DNA of 25,795 bases from a virus. Of the stretch, positions 7,361 to 15,866 are shown one piece after another; within the stretch, counting starts at the first letter, position 1; each line of letters starts with the position of its first letter. A model generated the notes under the pieces. It worked only from the letters and a program-made list of their open reading frames with translations, was not told where the DNA came from and searched no databases. The stretch spans positions 1 through 25,795 of IMG/VR virus record IMGVR_UViG_3300028553_000147, one strand, 5' to 3'. The position numbers were made by a program, and so were the translations under genes.

Positions 7361-8687
7361 CCCCTGCATTTTGGGGATTAAAAGGTGTATCAGCAGCCAA
7401 TCCTCTAGCAAAAGGACCTGTCAAACTTTTTCCTATAAATTGCTGCCCGACCGGAGCATTGACTTGATTCTCTAATCCGATAGTGGTTGGAGCCGGCGCG
7501 CCTTCCGGGGTAGTCTTCTGATAAGTGACACCGTCTGAAGTAACCGACCCCTGAGAAGTAACCGTCTTGGGACCAAGCGCCGCGCCGATTGTCGCTGCGG
7601 AGGCTGTACCAACGAAGCTTGGAGATGCTGCTGCTATCGGAACGTTGAACTGGGTATTTCTGTTTATCGGAGCGGTTTGAACAGCACTACGCAACAATGC
7701 TTTCAATGCAGTGTTTGCTATACCGCTGTTTCTTCCTGCTGAAGTTAAATCGTTTATCGTGTTCACGACTGCGCTTGCATTTGCAATCGCACCTACAACA
7801 TTTCCGCTTGTTAGACTGCGGATAGCACCACCTGCTGCTTGTATTAATCCACCTTGACCCAATATAACTCCATTTGACCCACCGATTGCGATCGGACTTA
7901 GTTGTCTATCGTAGGTAGCGTTGTCCCCAAAGCCAGTAACAATATCACCTGGACTTCTACCATCTAAACTACCGTAGTTGTAAACCACAGTCTCGTAGTC
8001 AATGGACATTCTGTTAGTCATGACACCGCCGCCCTCAGCATAATTATAAGTGTCATGTCCGAAACTAGTAATAACCGGATTGACTAGGGTGTACGCAGTG
8101 AAATTGTGTTGATTGAACCCAAACACAGTGATGTTCTTGAAGAACGGTATCTTTTTTCCCGTCGAGTCTGTTTGTCCGCCGTTGAAGCCCCAGTCAAGAT
8201 TTCCCTGAAGATCACCGTTATAAATATTTCTGCTGTTGTAATCACTGGTGTTACTCCCTACAGGTGTATTTGCGTTACCAGGCAATACGTTGCCCGGTTT
8301 AACTGTGTCATTGTAGTAATATCGGTAGTATGATTCCCAAAGCTGAGTTGCCTGATTAGCGTTATCATCGTGAAAGGAGATTTCAATTGGTTCATATTTG
8401 ATTTTAGTTTGAATAATTCTCTTTCTATTATACTGGTTCATCTGAGAAGTAGTAAACGAAAACTGCGGAAGTTTTATTTCTTTAACAAGTAAACCAAAAT
8501 TAGCATCGGTCGGATATCCTTTAGGATTTATGCTAAAATAAGTATGAAAGAGAAACTTTAGCTTAGGGGCGTTTTGGTACGAATTAGTACGAAACGTTTT
8601 TGATGCATGGGTGTAATCTCTAAGAATGGCGTTGCCGAATAAATCTCCGGCAACGTCATTTAGCAAGTCTTGATTAAAGCCCGACAT
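7356..8687 (-). CDS. Tail-tube-fold structural protein (gp19/gp54-like, possible tube initiator)
   Basis: The 443-residue protein has a tube-like domain: KLKFLFHTYFSINPKGY (about 43-59), VKEIKLPQFSFTTSQMNQYNRKRIIQTKIKYEPIEISFHDD and WESYYRYYYND, then a second half with NITVFGFNQHNFTAYTLVNPVITSFGHDTYNY and NRMSIDYETVVYNYG. This pattern of beta-strands is that of the phage tail-tube family. The Gly/Ala/Ser-rich C-terminal tail (GGLIQAAGGAIRSLTSGNVVG...) resembles T4 gp54, the baseplate tube-initiation protein. It follows the true tube gene by 24 bases and is likely transcribed with it. Assignment to gp54 rather than a second tube protein is a guess. The start has a short AGG ribosome site. Confidence 0.7.
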   Translation of the reverse strand: MSGFNQDLLNDVAGDLFGNAILRDYTHASKTFRTNSYQNAPKLKFLFHTYFSINPKGYPTDANFGLLVKEIKLPQFSFTTSQMNQYNRKRIIQTKIKYEPIEISFHDDNANQATQLWESYYRYYYNDTVKPGNVLPGNANTPVGSNTSDYNSRNIYNGDLQGNLDWGFNGGQTDSTGKKIPFFKNITVFGFNQHNFTAYTLVNPVITSFGHDTYNYAEGGGVMTNRMSIDYETVVYNYGSLDGRSPGDIVTGFGDNATYDRQLSPIAIGGSNGVILGQGGLIQAAGGAIRSLTSGNVVGAIANASAVVNTINDLTSAGRNSGIANTALKALLRSAVQTAPINRNTQFNVPIAAASPSFVGTASAATIGAALGPKTVTSQGSVTSDGVTYQKTTPEGAPAPTTIGLENQVNAPVGQQFIGKSLTGPFARGLAADTPFNPQNAGG

Positions 8688-8711
8688 TGGAACCTGTTAA
8701 TCTAAAATCAA

Positions 8712-9359
8712 TTACGATGTAGTGCCGCCGAAACCGGATGCGGAACCAGTTGAACCACTTGCGATACGATTGATTGGTGAACCAACACCTGATCCAAGCG
8801 GTGCTTGAATTGCGTTGTCGTAGCGCAGAGTTAATGCGATAGTTACTACCTCGCTAGTACCGTAGTTTAGAGTATTGTAGTTTGCAGTTCCCAAGTAGCA
8901 ACCATATAGTTCCCAAGTTTCAAGTACTATCGGAGCAGCAGTACCGTTGCCGCCGTCTAGAATCTGAATATTAGTTTGGAACTTATAGTCTTGACCAGTT
9001 GCAGCAGATGCCTGCTCAACGAAGTCAAGCTGCTTCTGAAGCTGCTGTCCGACTGCTTTCGAAACGCTGCCTGATGCATCGTCACGAATGTTTACTGAGA
9101 GTGTCTGCCACTTATGCTTACCGGCTAGATACAGCGTCGAGTTGTACACTGGGACTGTGATCTCGTCGAACTGCACTTGAGGTCTTGAGCAGTCGATTAC
9201 TTGCTTAGTTAATGATAGACCTGCGGTTGACCCAACACCAAAGTTCAAGAAGTTGACTCTGAATCTGAACTGTAGCTTTGGCATCAACAGGCCCTGATTG
9301 CCACCTGCGTTGTCAGACGCGACAGTCATGTTGAACAATGATTGTGAGGCTGTTGCCAT
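8712..9359 (-). CDS. 19: Tail tube protein gp19
   Basis: The 215-residue protein contains LMPKLQFRFRVNFLNFGVG, then LTKQVIDCSRPQVQFDEITVPVYNSTLYLAGKHKW, TLSVNIRDDASGSV and a C-terminal VVTIALTLRYDNAIQ. These are hallmark segments of the T4 gp19 tail tube family, which polymerises inside the sheath to form the DNA channel. T4 gp19 is 163 residues; the extra length is mostly a Gly/Ser-rich tail (GSGVGSPINRIASGSTGSAS). It has a strong ribosome site (GGAG eight bases before the ATG) and the late promoter GATAAATACTT at 9381-9388. A 15-bp hairpin separates it from the sheath gene upstream. Confidence 0.9.
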   Translation of the reverse strand: MATASQSLFNMTVASDNAGGNQGLLMPKLQFRFRVNFLNFGVGSTAGLSLTKQVIDCSRPQVQFDEITVPVYNSTLYLAGKHKWQTLSVNIRDDASGSVSKAVGQQLQKQLDFVEQASAATGQDYKFQTNIQILDGGNGTAAPIVLETWELYGCYLGTANYNTLNYGTSEVVTIALTLRYDNAIQAPLGSGVGSPINRIASGSTGSASGFGGTTS

Positions 9360-9380
9360 TTTAATTTCTCCTGTTATAAG

Positions 9381-9388
9381 TATTTATC
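9381..9388 (-). promoter_or_regulatory. T4-type late promoter for gp19
   Basis: The minus strand reads GATAAATACTTAT, with the extended ATAAATACT match to the T4 late consensus. It lies 21 bases before the gp19 ATG and just after the gp18/gp19 intergenic hairpin. Confidence 0.75.
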
Positions 9389-9390
9389 TT

Positions 9391-9424
9391 TTAGAGTGAG
9401 TGTCTCGGAAGACACTCACTCTAA
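9391..9424 (-). terminator. 15-bp perfect hairpin between gp18 and gp19
   Basis: Arms 9391-9405 and 9410-9424 pair perfectly around a four-base loop (TCCG on the minus strand). It begins seven bases past the sheath stop codon. On the minus strand the hairpin is followed by A-rich sequence, not a T run, so it may act as an mRNA 3'-end stabiliser or processing site rather than a classical terminator. Confidence 0.5.
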
Positions 9425-9430
9425 TTATAG

Positions 9431-12400
9431 TTAAGCCTGATTGCCTAGTTCACCGGTGTTCAGAATACGAACTGGGATATAGATGAACTCGACAGCCTTA
9501 ACAGGCTCGATAGCACAGTCTACCCAAAGCTCATTTCGGTCGATTCTAGCCGGGGTATTGTTTGACTCATCGCAGACGACCAAGAAGTCGTAAACGCCGC
9601 GCTTCGCAACAAGATCAACAAAGAGTGACTGGATAACTCCAGTAATCTGTTGACGAGTTAGTGAATCGTTGGGTTCGAATACGAATGGTCTTGCAGCAAG
9701 TGTCAATTGACGACGGATGTAAGCTACAAGTCTTGCTACGTTAACTCGATCAAGCGCAGATTGTGATGCAAAGCTTGTCTTATTACCGTAGTTCAACAAC
9801 CCGTTACCGGTAAAGAACACGAGTGGGTTGATTTCATTAGTGTAGAGTACGTCACGTAGACCGATGTTGGTCTTGAATGCTTGGAACTCACCGGTTACTG
9901 AGTTAATGTAGCCGATGTTCGTCGCATTGTCGATGATACCGCGTCGAGTTCCTGCTGGTGCGAACCAAGGGAAAGCAACAGTGTCGTTACGCAGAATAGT
10001 TCTGATCATCATGTGCGATGGGGGAACTGCAACAAGGTTTCCGCTCAAGTCTGAAGTGATACCTGAAGGGTAGAACAAGCCCATATAACTGTTGCGACTG
10101 ACGAGACCGAGTTCACCGGTCGAGTCAGCATTGGCATCATTGTTTGCCCATGCAGCGATTGCAGTTGCATCAGGTGGAAGTCTCATCGGAGTATCACCGA
10201 TAATGAAGCCAGTGTCACCTCTGTCGTTGTTAAGTACAATCATGTTAGGCTGCAATTCAGCATAGTTTGGTGTAGCAATCAAGTTGAACTCGTTGTCTTC
10301 GTCACGAATTGCAGTGTTAGTATCAATTACTTCTCTCAGTGACTTGACGACCATGTTGCGTTGCGCTTGACGACCCATATAAGGTGAACCGTTTCCTTTC
10401 AGTCCTGATACACTCACCCACGCAGCAGTTACAGTTGGCAAGACCATGTCAGGGAAACGAATGCTATTAAAGTAGTTAGTGCGATACTGCTTGACGTTAT
10501 ATCCTGAGCGACGAGTGTTGAACAACAACATACCTACTGGGTAGGTTGAGTTTTCCGGGGCGTCTAAATCAAGATAGTCGCTAGATAGCAAGCTCTTGAT
10601 GCTTGGGATAGGGTCATTTGCAGGACTTGTAGTGCCGTTAATTGCCCAACGTGCGTCTGCGAACAATACACCAGCCGGTGAAGTTTGATCAGCATTATCA
10701 ATCAATACCCACTGATCTGTGCCGTCCTTGGACTGCCAACGATTGATCAATGGGTAGTTCTCAAGATCAGAAGTGTTGATCCAGATGTCACCGTATGCTA
10801 GAGCAGTACTATCTGATTGTAGAGTTGGTGCGGTCGCAGCAATCAACGGACCATTAGGGTCAGTTGTGTTCGATCCGGATGGTAAGGGGAAGCCACTTGA
10901 ATTGTAGTTTACATTTTTGTAACCCTGCCAACCTGATGAGGTGTTTACCATGATATCTACTTCATCAACAACTGAATAGAACCAGTTAGTGAGGTCTGCT
11001 GGCGCTACAGTAGGAGCACCTTCGTTAGCAGTCATGTTAAATTCTACCCAGTTAGAAAGCTGAGTAGTGTACATTAACGATCCTTGACCGGAGTAATATT
11101 GAATTGAAGTTACAACACCTCCCACACTTACGCTCGTCACAATAACTTCCAGATCGTTGGCTCCGTCCGCGCCGCCTAATTCGTCACCGGGGAATGTGAC
11201 GACCTCACCTACTACATAACCGGTTCCTGCAGCATCGAAGGCAAGACTGTCTACTTGGTAGTTTTGGTAGCTGTTATTTACATTTGGAATCAAGCCAGTT
11301 CCTGATCCTGTAGTAGAACTCTGCACTGGGTTGAAAACAAGATCGTAGAAGAACGGACCTTCTTTAACGCCTTGGGTAACACCGATATCGAAACCTGCTT
11401 CTGACATCAAGCCCGTGCTGAAGCCAGTTGTTTGATTCAGATCGTTAACAACAATCACGCCGCCCTGAGTGTGCTGGATTTGAATCTCACCGGTATCTAG
11501 CACAACTGCGCTAGTGAAGGGTGCACCTGCCGACGACCATGCTGTAACAAAGTCACTTGCATCTGTGTTATCGGCTAGTGTCATTGTGTAGGGTGAGCTT
11601 AGTGAGCTTGAGCCAGGAATCGAGGTTTGAATAGTTACTGTGTATGGTCCTGCCGTGAATGAAGGGCTGGTATTAGTGCCGGTAACGATAGTTGCGCCTG
11701 CTGCAATCCGTTCCCAATAATAGATTGGGGCGACGGGTGCAGTTGATGGCATCGAATTAGCAGGGTTATAATTAAAGTTATACTGTGCATAGACACTTCC
11801 TGCAGGAATTGCCTTCCCGCCGGTCGCGTCAATAGCACCAATTGCTTGCCAGTCGCTGTTTGCAAAGCTAGGAGTTTCCGGAACCCAAACTGAACTCAAG
11901 CCGTTCCACTGTGAAATTACAGGATTGTAGCCATTGCCTGCTGCGCCGATCTTGATCCAAACTGAACCAGATGGTCTTGGATAAGTCTGACCAGATTGCC
12001 ATAGCGGCTGCTGGGAAGAAGTACCATAGAACACTGCGGGCTGATAGTACGTACCTGCGGCGATTCCTAAATCAGCTAGCACTGTGCCTAGACCAGCAGC
12101 AATCGTAATATAGGGAGGAGTAGTTTTAGTAACGGCCTGTCCTGTCTGCGCTGAATAAATCTGCAACTTGCCGTCAACTACGGCTGCTGATAGAGATGGA
12201 ATATCCAAATTGTTGATCGATGCAGCAATGATTGAAACTACATTGTTTGGATTACCCTGAACAGTGATAGTTTGGGCGGGGGCTCCGTTGACTGAAATAG
12301 TGAATGTGTTAGTAGCCGTCAACGTTGGATTTGCATTTGAACCTTGGATGGTTGGATTTGCAACTAACCAATCAGAATCTCCAACTCTTGTCCAAGTGTT

Positions 12401-13030
12401 ATTAGATGCCTTGAAGAAATACATGCCTGAAGTTGAAGCACTTGGGTAATCGTAGGTTGGGATTGCGATAACTGCATATTGCCCGATCGACCCGATGCTC
12501 TGTATAGGGTAACCACCGGATATTTGTGTAGAGTCAGTAATCACGATTGGAGTTTGAAGGCCGAACTGTCCTGTTGAAGCATTAAAGGCATAGATACCCC
12601 AAGTTGAAGTAGCTGAGTCTAACCACCAAGTGCCATCTGCAGGTGAACCAGTTGGACGAACTGTCTCACCAACCAAAGCTGCAAGATCAATGTCTGCTCT
12701 CAAAGTGTAAACCCGATTAGTCACACCGAGTGCAGAATAAGCAGCAAGAAGCCCGTACTCATTGAGTTCATAACCCTGAATAGGAGTACCGGCTGACGTA
12801 GTATAGAAGAATGGATTACCGTATAGAGTGACAAGATCACGCTGACTAGTAACTTGATAGAGCTTACCGGCATTAGCAGGAAGTGTCCCGGCTGCTACAG
12901 CAGTTCCTGTAGGATCGGCTTTGTTGCTTGCTGTAGCAAACACGATGAGTGGGATAGAGTTAGTTGGAGCTGGAAGATACTGACTTTGATCAATGATCGT
13001 AACTTCTACACCTGGTGAATTTAATGGCAT
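9431..13030 (-). CDS. 18: Tail sheath protein gp18, greatly enlarged
   Basis: The start is MPLNSPGVEVTIIDQSQYLP, the usual gp18 opening, with AAAGGAAA as ribosome site; the in-frame start 36 bases upstream lacks this. At 1199 residues it is nearly twice T4 gp18 (659). Residues 1 to about 135 and roughly the last 380 (from YLDLDAPENSTYPVGMLLFN through VSGLKG...MGRQAQRNM, VAFPWFAPAGTRRGI, INPLVFFTGNG and FVFEPND...) are typical sheath sequence, including the C-terminal polymerisation domain ending CAIEPVKAVEFIYIPVRI. Between lies an insertion of more than 600 residues with several Trp-containing units (WWLDSATSTWGIYAFN, YFFKASNNTWTRVGDSDW, DIWINTSDLENYPLINRW), probably beta domains displayed on the outer surface. 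The sheath contracts to drive the tube through the envelope. It precedes gp19 as in T4. Confidence 0.92.
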   Translation of the reverse strand: MPLNSPGVEVTIIDQSQYLPAPTNSIPLIVFATASNKADPTGTAVAAGTLPANAGKLYQVTSQRDLVTLYGNPFFYTTSAGTPIQGYELNEYGLLAAYSALGVTNRVYTLRADIDLAALVGETVRPTGSPADGTWWLDSATSTWGIYAFNASTGQFGLQTPIVITDSTQISGGYPIQSIGSIGQYAVIAIPTYDYPSASTSGMYFFKASNNTWTRVGDSDWLVANPTIQGSNANPTLTATNTFTISVNGAPAQTITVQGNPNNVVSIIAASINNLDIPSLSAAVVDGKLQIYSAQTGQAVTKTTPPYITIAAGLGTVLADLGIAAGTYYQPAVFYGTSSQQPLWQSGQTYPRPSGSVWIKIGAAGNGYNPVISQWNGLSSVWVPETPSFANSDWQAIGAIDATGGKAIPAGSVYAQYNFNYNPANSMPSTAPVAPIYYWERIAAGATIVTGTNTSPSFTAGPYTVTIQTSIPGSSSLSSPYTMTLADNTDASDFVTAWSSAGAPFTSAVVLDTGEIQIQHTQGGVIVVNDLNQTTGFSTGLMSEAGFDIGVTQGVKEGPFFYDLVFNPVQSSTTGSGTGLIPNVNNSYQNYQVDSLAFDAAGTGYVVGEVVTFPGDELGGADGANDLEVIVTSVSVGGVVTSIQYYSGQGSLMYTTQLSNWVEFNMTANEGAPTVAPADLTNWFYSVVDEVDIMVNTSSGWQGYKNVNYNSSGFPLPSGSNTTDPNGPLIAATAPTLQSDSTALAYGDIWINTSDLENYPLINRWQSKDGTDQWVLIDNADQTSPAGVLFADARWAINGTTSPANDPIPSIKSLLSSDYLDLDAPENSTYPVGMLLFNTRRSGYNVKQYRTNYFNSIRFPDMVLPTVTAAWVSVSGLKGNGSPYMGRQAQRNMVVKSLREVIDTNTAIRDEDNEFNLIATPNYAELQPNMIVLNNDRGDTGFIIGDTPMRLPPDATAIAAWANNDANADSTGELGLVSRNSYMGLFYPSGITSDLSGNLVAVPPSHMMIRTILRNDTVAFPWFAPAGTRRGIIDNATNIGYINSVTGEFQAFKTNIGLRDVLYTNEINPLVFFTGNGLLNYGNKTSFASQSALDRVNVARLVAYIRRQLTLAARPFVFEPNDSLTRQQITGVIQSLFVDLVAKRGVYDFLVVCDESNNTPARIDRNELWVDCAIEPVKAVEFIYIPVRILNTGELGNQA

Positions 13031-13071
13031 GTCATTTTTCCTTTGTATGATTTTGAGGTTTACCACCTGCC

Positions 13072-13101
13072 TAGTAATGATTACTAAGTTTCTAATGATT
13101 A
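13072..13101. repeat. Palindrome and paired TAATGATTA repeats in the sheath leader
   Basis: TAGTAATGATTACTA at 13072-13086 is a 15-bp palindrome around one central base. Its core TAATGATTA recurs at 13093-13101, centres 18 bp apart. Both lie just downstream of the GCTAAATA octamer on the minus strand, in the sheath 5' leader, where a repressor or an RNA structure could act. Confidence 0.55.
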
Positions 13102-13107
13102 TTTAGC
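13100..13107 (-). promoter_or_regulatory. Variant late promoter for gp18
   Basis: The minus strand reads GCTAAATAATC, one base off the ATAAATA core, about 70 bases before the sheath ATG. The same CTAAATA variant precedes gp13, gp16 and the 462-aa gene, which supports it as a real alternative form. Confidence 0.45.
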
Positions 13108-13155
13108 GTAGAACTTAAAAAAGCAGGTGTAGGCGTGCCTTTAAAGGTCAAAATG

Positions 13156-13163
13156 CATAAATA
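13156..13163 (+). promoter_or_regulatory. Late promoter five bases before the plus-strand HNH gene
   Basis: The sequence reads CATAAATA-CTCGT-ATG. CATAAATACT matches eight of ten positions of the extended T4 late consensus or better. It is divergent from the sheath promoter 50 bp away. No ribosome site lies between it and the ATG. Confidence 0.6.
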
Positions 13164-13168
13164 CTCGT

Positions 13169-13519
13169 ATGCTGAAAAGACCTATATGCAAAGACTGCAA
13201 TAAGAACTACTCTGCGATAAACTATATCCGCAAAGGCAAGACCTATTACCGTCGCATCTGTGATAGCTGCGGGAAATTAAAAGCCAAGAAAAAACCCAGA
13301 GTTTTGCTCTGGGAGAAGGCAGGCTATAAAAAGAAACCGCACTGTGACTTGTGCGGCTTCAAGAGTCTATATGCTAGTCAAATGACGGTATTCCACATTG
13401 ACGGTGATTTGAATAATGTAGCGTTTAGTAATCTCCGAACGATCTGCCTAAATTGTGTTGAGATCGTGAAGCGCAAAGAAGTTACCTGGCGCCGTGGAGA
13501 TTTAACCGTTGATTATTGA
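13169..13519 (+). CDS. Zinc-ribbon HNH endonuclease, 116 aa
   Basis: The small basic protein carries paired cysteines CKDC (about 8-11), CDSC (31-34) and CDLC (58-61), and then the HNH-like stretch VFHIDGDLNNVAFSNLRTICLNC (about 75-97), where His, Asp, Asn and Cys provide the metal-binding and catalytic frame. Similar short zinc-binding HNH proteins occur in cyanophages and other marine T4-like phages; their role (homing or DNA processing) is unsettled. It is the only plus-strand gene among minus-strand neighbours here, and its last 18 bases overlap the end of gp1 tail to tail. The late promoter adjoins the ATG directly. Confidence 0.8.
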   Translation: MLKRPICKDCNKNYSAINYIRKGKTYYRRICDSCGKLKAKKKPRVLLWEKAGYKKKPHCDLCGFKSLYASQMTVFHIDGDLNNVAFSNLRTICLNCVEIVKRKEVTWRRGDLTVDY

Positions 13520-14134
13520 TTCAATCTGCTGGTGCAAACTATCAATCGTTGCGTTGTTTTCAACATGATGGTCGTAATCTAGACCCACGCTACTGTACTC
13601 ACTGGCATGAACGTTATAATACTTCAGCTTTGACATATACAGTTCACGTTGTCCTGCATTCTGCGTTGTGTTGTATCGATCAGCATAGTAATACCATTCA
13701 GGATTCTCACCCCGATGAATCCTAACCATACTTCCGCCGGCATTCTTGATAGCAGCAATTTCGTTGGGGAAGCGACAATCGGTTATCACGATATTATCCT
13801 TGATGCCGCGCAGCCGATTCTCTACGCTTGCTACCCAAATGTCGTTGTGAAAGTGCTTGCGAGCAACATCAGTTCCCCACTGTTGCAATACCCAACGAGG
13901 AGTAAGATTGGGGATGTCAAGACGATCTGCCCACCAAGTGTCAACTTCTTCTCGCCATTCTCGACTAGACTTAGTTGAGCCTTCAAGAAGTTCACGGTCC
14001 CAGTTAAAGATGACTGCCACCGCATCTTTAAGCGCACCAGCAAAGCTCATACGCTTGAATCCATGAAACGTGCAGAGATAATCAGCGGCAGTATCTTTGC
14101 CCGATCCTATCAGCCCCGTGATGCCCACAATCAT
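13502..14134 (-). CDS. 1: Deoxynucleoside monophosphate kinase gp1
   Basis: The 210-residue protein starts MIVGITGLIGSGKDTAADYL, with the P-loop GLIGSGKDT at about 7-15. It continues with FHGFKRMSFAGALKDAVAVIFNWDRELLEG, LTPRWVLQQWGTDVAR (about 78-93) and NIVITDCRFPNEIAAI, all typical of T4 gp1. The enzyme phosphorylates dGMP, dTMP and modified dCMP to diphosphates for phage DNA synthesis. T4 gp1 is 241 residues. A consensus sigma70-type promoter (TTGACA, 17 bp, TATAGT) lies just upstream at 14161-14189, fitting early expression. The 3' end overlaps the convergent HNH gene by 18 bases. Confidence 0.9.
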   Translation of the reverse strand: MIVGITGLIGSGKDTAADYLCTFHGFKRMSFAGALKDAVAVIFNWDRELLEGSTKSSREWREEVDTWWADRLDIPNLTPRWVLQQWGTDVARKHFHNDIWVASVENRLRGIKDNIVITDCRFPNEIAAIKNAGGSMVRIHRGENPEWYYYADRYNTTQNAGQRELYMSKLKYYNVHASEYSSVGLDYDHHVENNATIDSLHQQIESIING

Positions 14135-14160
14135 TAAGTTATTCCTTTAATTATTATTAT

Positions 14161-14189
14161 ACTATAACATAGGAAGTAGTTACTGTCAA
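14161..14189 (-). promoter_or_regulatory. Sigma70-type promoter for gp1
   Basis: The minus strand has TTGACA (14184-14189), a spacer of exactly 17 bases and TATAGT (14161-14166). The -35 box overlaps the stop codon of the upstream HNH gene. The leader to the gp1 ATG is about 25 bases. Confidence 0.8.
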
Positions 14190-15022
14190 GCACCGATAGC
14201 CCTATAATAATCTTCATATAGCTTTTCTTTTGTTTTGTGACAATTCCCTCCTTTACTTGAATTTTCTTTTCTGGGAATAAGCCTTAGATTGGTCCAATGC
14301 CCTATAATTTCAGGAGGTATGTTGTTGTTTAACCCTTCACTGATGCTAAAAATGTGGTCTAAATGCCACTCATTGCTTCTAGTAATCCGAGTAGGATTAA
14401 TCAATAAGTAGTTTTTAACCCAAGATTGCTTCGTTATCTCTCGCACCTTCATATAATACAAAGTTGATTCTTCTTTGTTAATATGCAAATTTTCATTGCG
14501 CTTTTTGGATAAGTCTGAAAGCTTCTGTTTAATTACGGGAACTTTAGATGGGTTATCGACACCGTATTTTTCCATCCAAGTTTTTCTTGCTGCTGCTAAA
14601 CTAGTTTCATAATCCCTGTTTCGTTCTCTCCAGGGCTTGTGCTTACCGGATCGGAATCCGGTAGAGAACTTCTCATTAGCAAGGCTAGACTTTTCAGGAT
14701 CCTTTTGTCTCCAATGATTTTCGGTAGTTGCTTTACTAATGATTTTACCTATTGCGGTGTTTTTTACTTCAACCGACGAGAATCTTCGGTAATCCTTTTC
14801 GTTCCATTTCAATGGTTGTCCGGTTATAGGACACACCTCAATAGAATACCGCTCATTGATTATGTGCCAAACACGCTGTTTAGGTTTAGCATCTGCAGGC
14901 AAGAAAGACGTAGCATTTAATATATCATCCCAAAGTTTTGGGTGAGTTTTTCGCAGCATTTTAGTTGCTGATTTATTACGACTATTATCTGCCCTTAGTA
15001 TATTTTCAAGTATGCGTTTCAT
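14186..15022 (-). CDS. HNH-type homing endonuclease, 278 aa
   Basis: The C-terminal part holds the HNH signature: WHLDHIFSISEGLNNNIPPEIIGHWTNLRLIPRKENSSKGG (about 225-265), with LDHI as the first His, the middle Asn and the late Asn-Lys. The central region has EKYGVDNPSK and RNRDYETSLAAARKTWMEKYG, a helix rich in basic residues often seen in the DNA-binding arm of free-standing phage endonucleases. The N terminus (MKRILENILRADNSRNKSATKML) is basic. It sits between gp13 and gp1, both essential, the classic location for a homing gene. The late octamer AATAAATA ends five bases before its ATG, and an AAAGGA lies further upstream, inside the promoter. The target site is unknown. Confidence 0.78.
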   Translation of the reverse strand: MKRILENILRADNSRNKSATKMLRKTHPKLWDDILNATSFLPADAKPKQRVWHIINERYSIEVCPITGQPLKWNEKDYRRFSSVEVKNTAIGKIISKATTENHWRQKDPEKSSLANEKFSTGFRSGKHKPWRERNRDYETSLAAARKTWMEKYGVDNPSKVPVIKQKLSDLSKKRNENLHINKEESTLYYMKVREITKQSWVKNYLLINPTRITRSNEWHLDHIFSISEGLNNNIPPEIIGHWTNLRLIPRKENSSKGGNCHKTKEKLYEDYYRAIGA

Positions 15023-15027
15023 ACTTG

Positions 15028-15035
15028 TATTTATT
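15028..15035 (-). promoter_or_regulatory. Late promoter five bases before HNH gene
   Basis: The minus strand reads AATAAATA-CAAGT-ATG. The only Shine-Dalgarno-like AAAGGA overlaps or precedes the octamer and would be lost from a transcript started here. Confidence 0.6.
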
Positions 15036-15060
15036 CCTTTACCCGCAGATCCAGGTTAAA

Positions 15061-15846
15061 TCAACCTTGGATCCATGTTAAGGGGGCGGAGCCATCTACG
15101 TAGTTCTTGAGTTCTAGGAGTAGCTGTTCTTGAAGTGCCTTAGATTCAGCTTTCATTGCAGTACCGTTCAATGTAGTGCCACCACCTGGACCGGCGATGG
15201 TTCCAAACTTTTCACGAGCTTCACCGATGATGCCCTTTAGGATAGCGATGATAAAGTCAGCGATCCATACTCCGGCGTAGGGGTCTTGAAGCAAGATTGC
15301 TTCTGGACGCTGAATGTCGGCCCAGATCAGAATACGCTCACCTGTGCCCTTGAAGTCACGCACAACACGCAACACCTTAGTGACTGGGTCAAACGTATAA
15401 GTGACATAGCCACCGAACATGCGAGCAGCCAGTTCAACGTAACCAGCATAGAAGTCGTACGTCGCCATACCACCTGTGTAGTTGTAGTTCAACAGATATG
15501 TGTTGAGAATAGCACTTGAGAACGGGTCGAATGATGACGATGACGGACCTGTTTCAAGTCCGACTGTGCGTCTAAACAATGCACGAACGTTGATGAAGTC
15601 AGAAGGAAGTGTGTATGTATCTACGTTCTTAATAACAGTCAACAGCGTGTATGACTCTTGCGTGGCGTTCTGCGCTCTCTGACGATAGATTTTGATAGCG
15701 TAGTTGTACGCAGCCTCATAGTGTTGAGGGTCAAGTTCTAGATCAATGATGTCGCCGCCCATACGCAAACGGACGTTCTCAAACAGAGCCTGTTTGAGTT
15801 CTTCTAGGTTAAGATTGGTAGGCGTTGATAGAATGTCTGCGGTCAT
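15061..15846 (-). CDS. 13: Neck protein gp13 (head-tail connector)
   Basis: The 261-residue protein has the gp13 pattern: an N-terminal LEELKQALFENVRLRMGGDIIDLELDPQHYEAAYNYAIKIYRQR (about 15-60), a middle beta region with DTYTLPSDFINVRALFRR and YDFYAGYVELAARMFGGYVTY, and a C-terminal helical part with WIADFIIAILKGIIGEAREKFG and MKAESKALQEQLLLELKNYVDG. T4 gp13 similarly pairs GAPVVNIELTEQQ with a Lys/Gly-rich helix near the end. gp13 and gp14 form the collar that closes the filled head and binds the tail. The ribosome site AAGGAAA is good and an ACTAAATA octamer lies 20 bases before the ATG. Confidence 0.82.
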   Translation of the reverse strand: MTADILSTPTNLNLEELKQALFENVRLRMGGDIIDLELDPQHYEAAYNYAIKIYRQRAQNATQESYTLLTVIKNVDTYTLPSDFINVRALFRRTVGLETGPSSSSFDPFSSAILNTYLLNYNYTGGMATYDFYAGYVELAARMFGGYVTYTFDPVTKVLRVVRDFKGTGERILIWADIQRPEAILLQDPYAGVWIADFIIAILKGIIGEAREKFGTIAGPGGGTTLNGTAMKAESKALQEQLLLELKNYVDGSAPLTWIQG

Positions 15847-15866
15847 GTTCGTTTCCTTGCTACATC

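Noticed and set aside
9431-13066. Sheath start 36 bases upstream of 13030
   Set aside because: MPLNSPGVEV at 13030 is the standard sheath opening and has AAAGGAAA at the right distance; the longer form has a non-sheath leader.
13131-13140. AGGC/GCCT mini-hairpin as a terminator
   Set aside because: It is only four base pairs with a two-base loop, too small to form, and lacks a T run.
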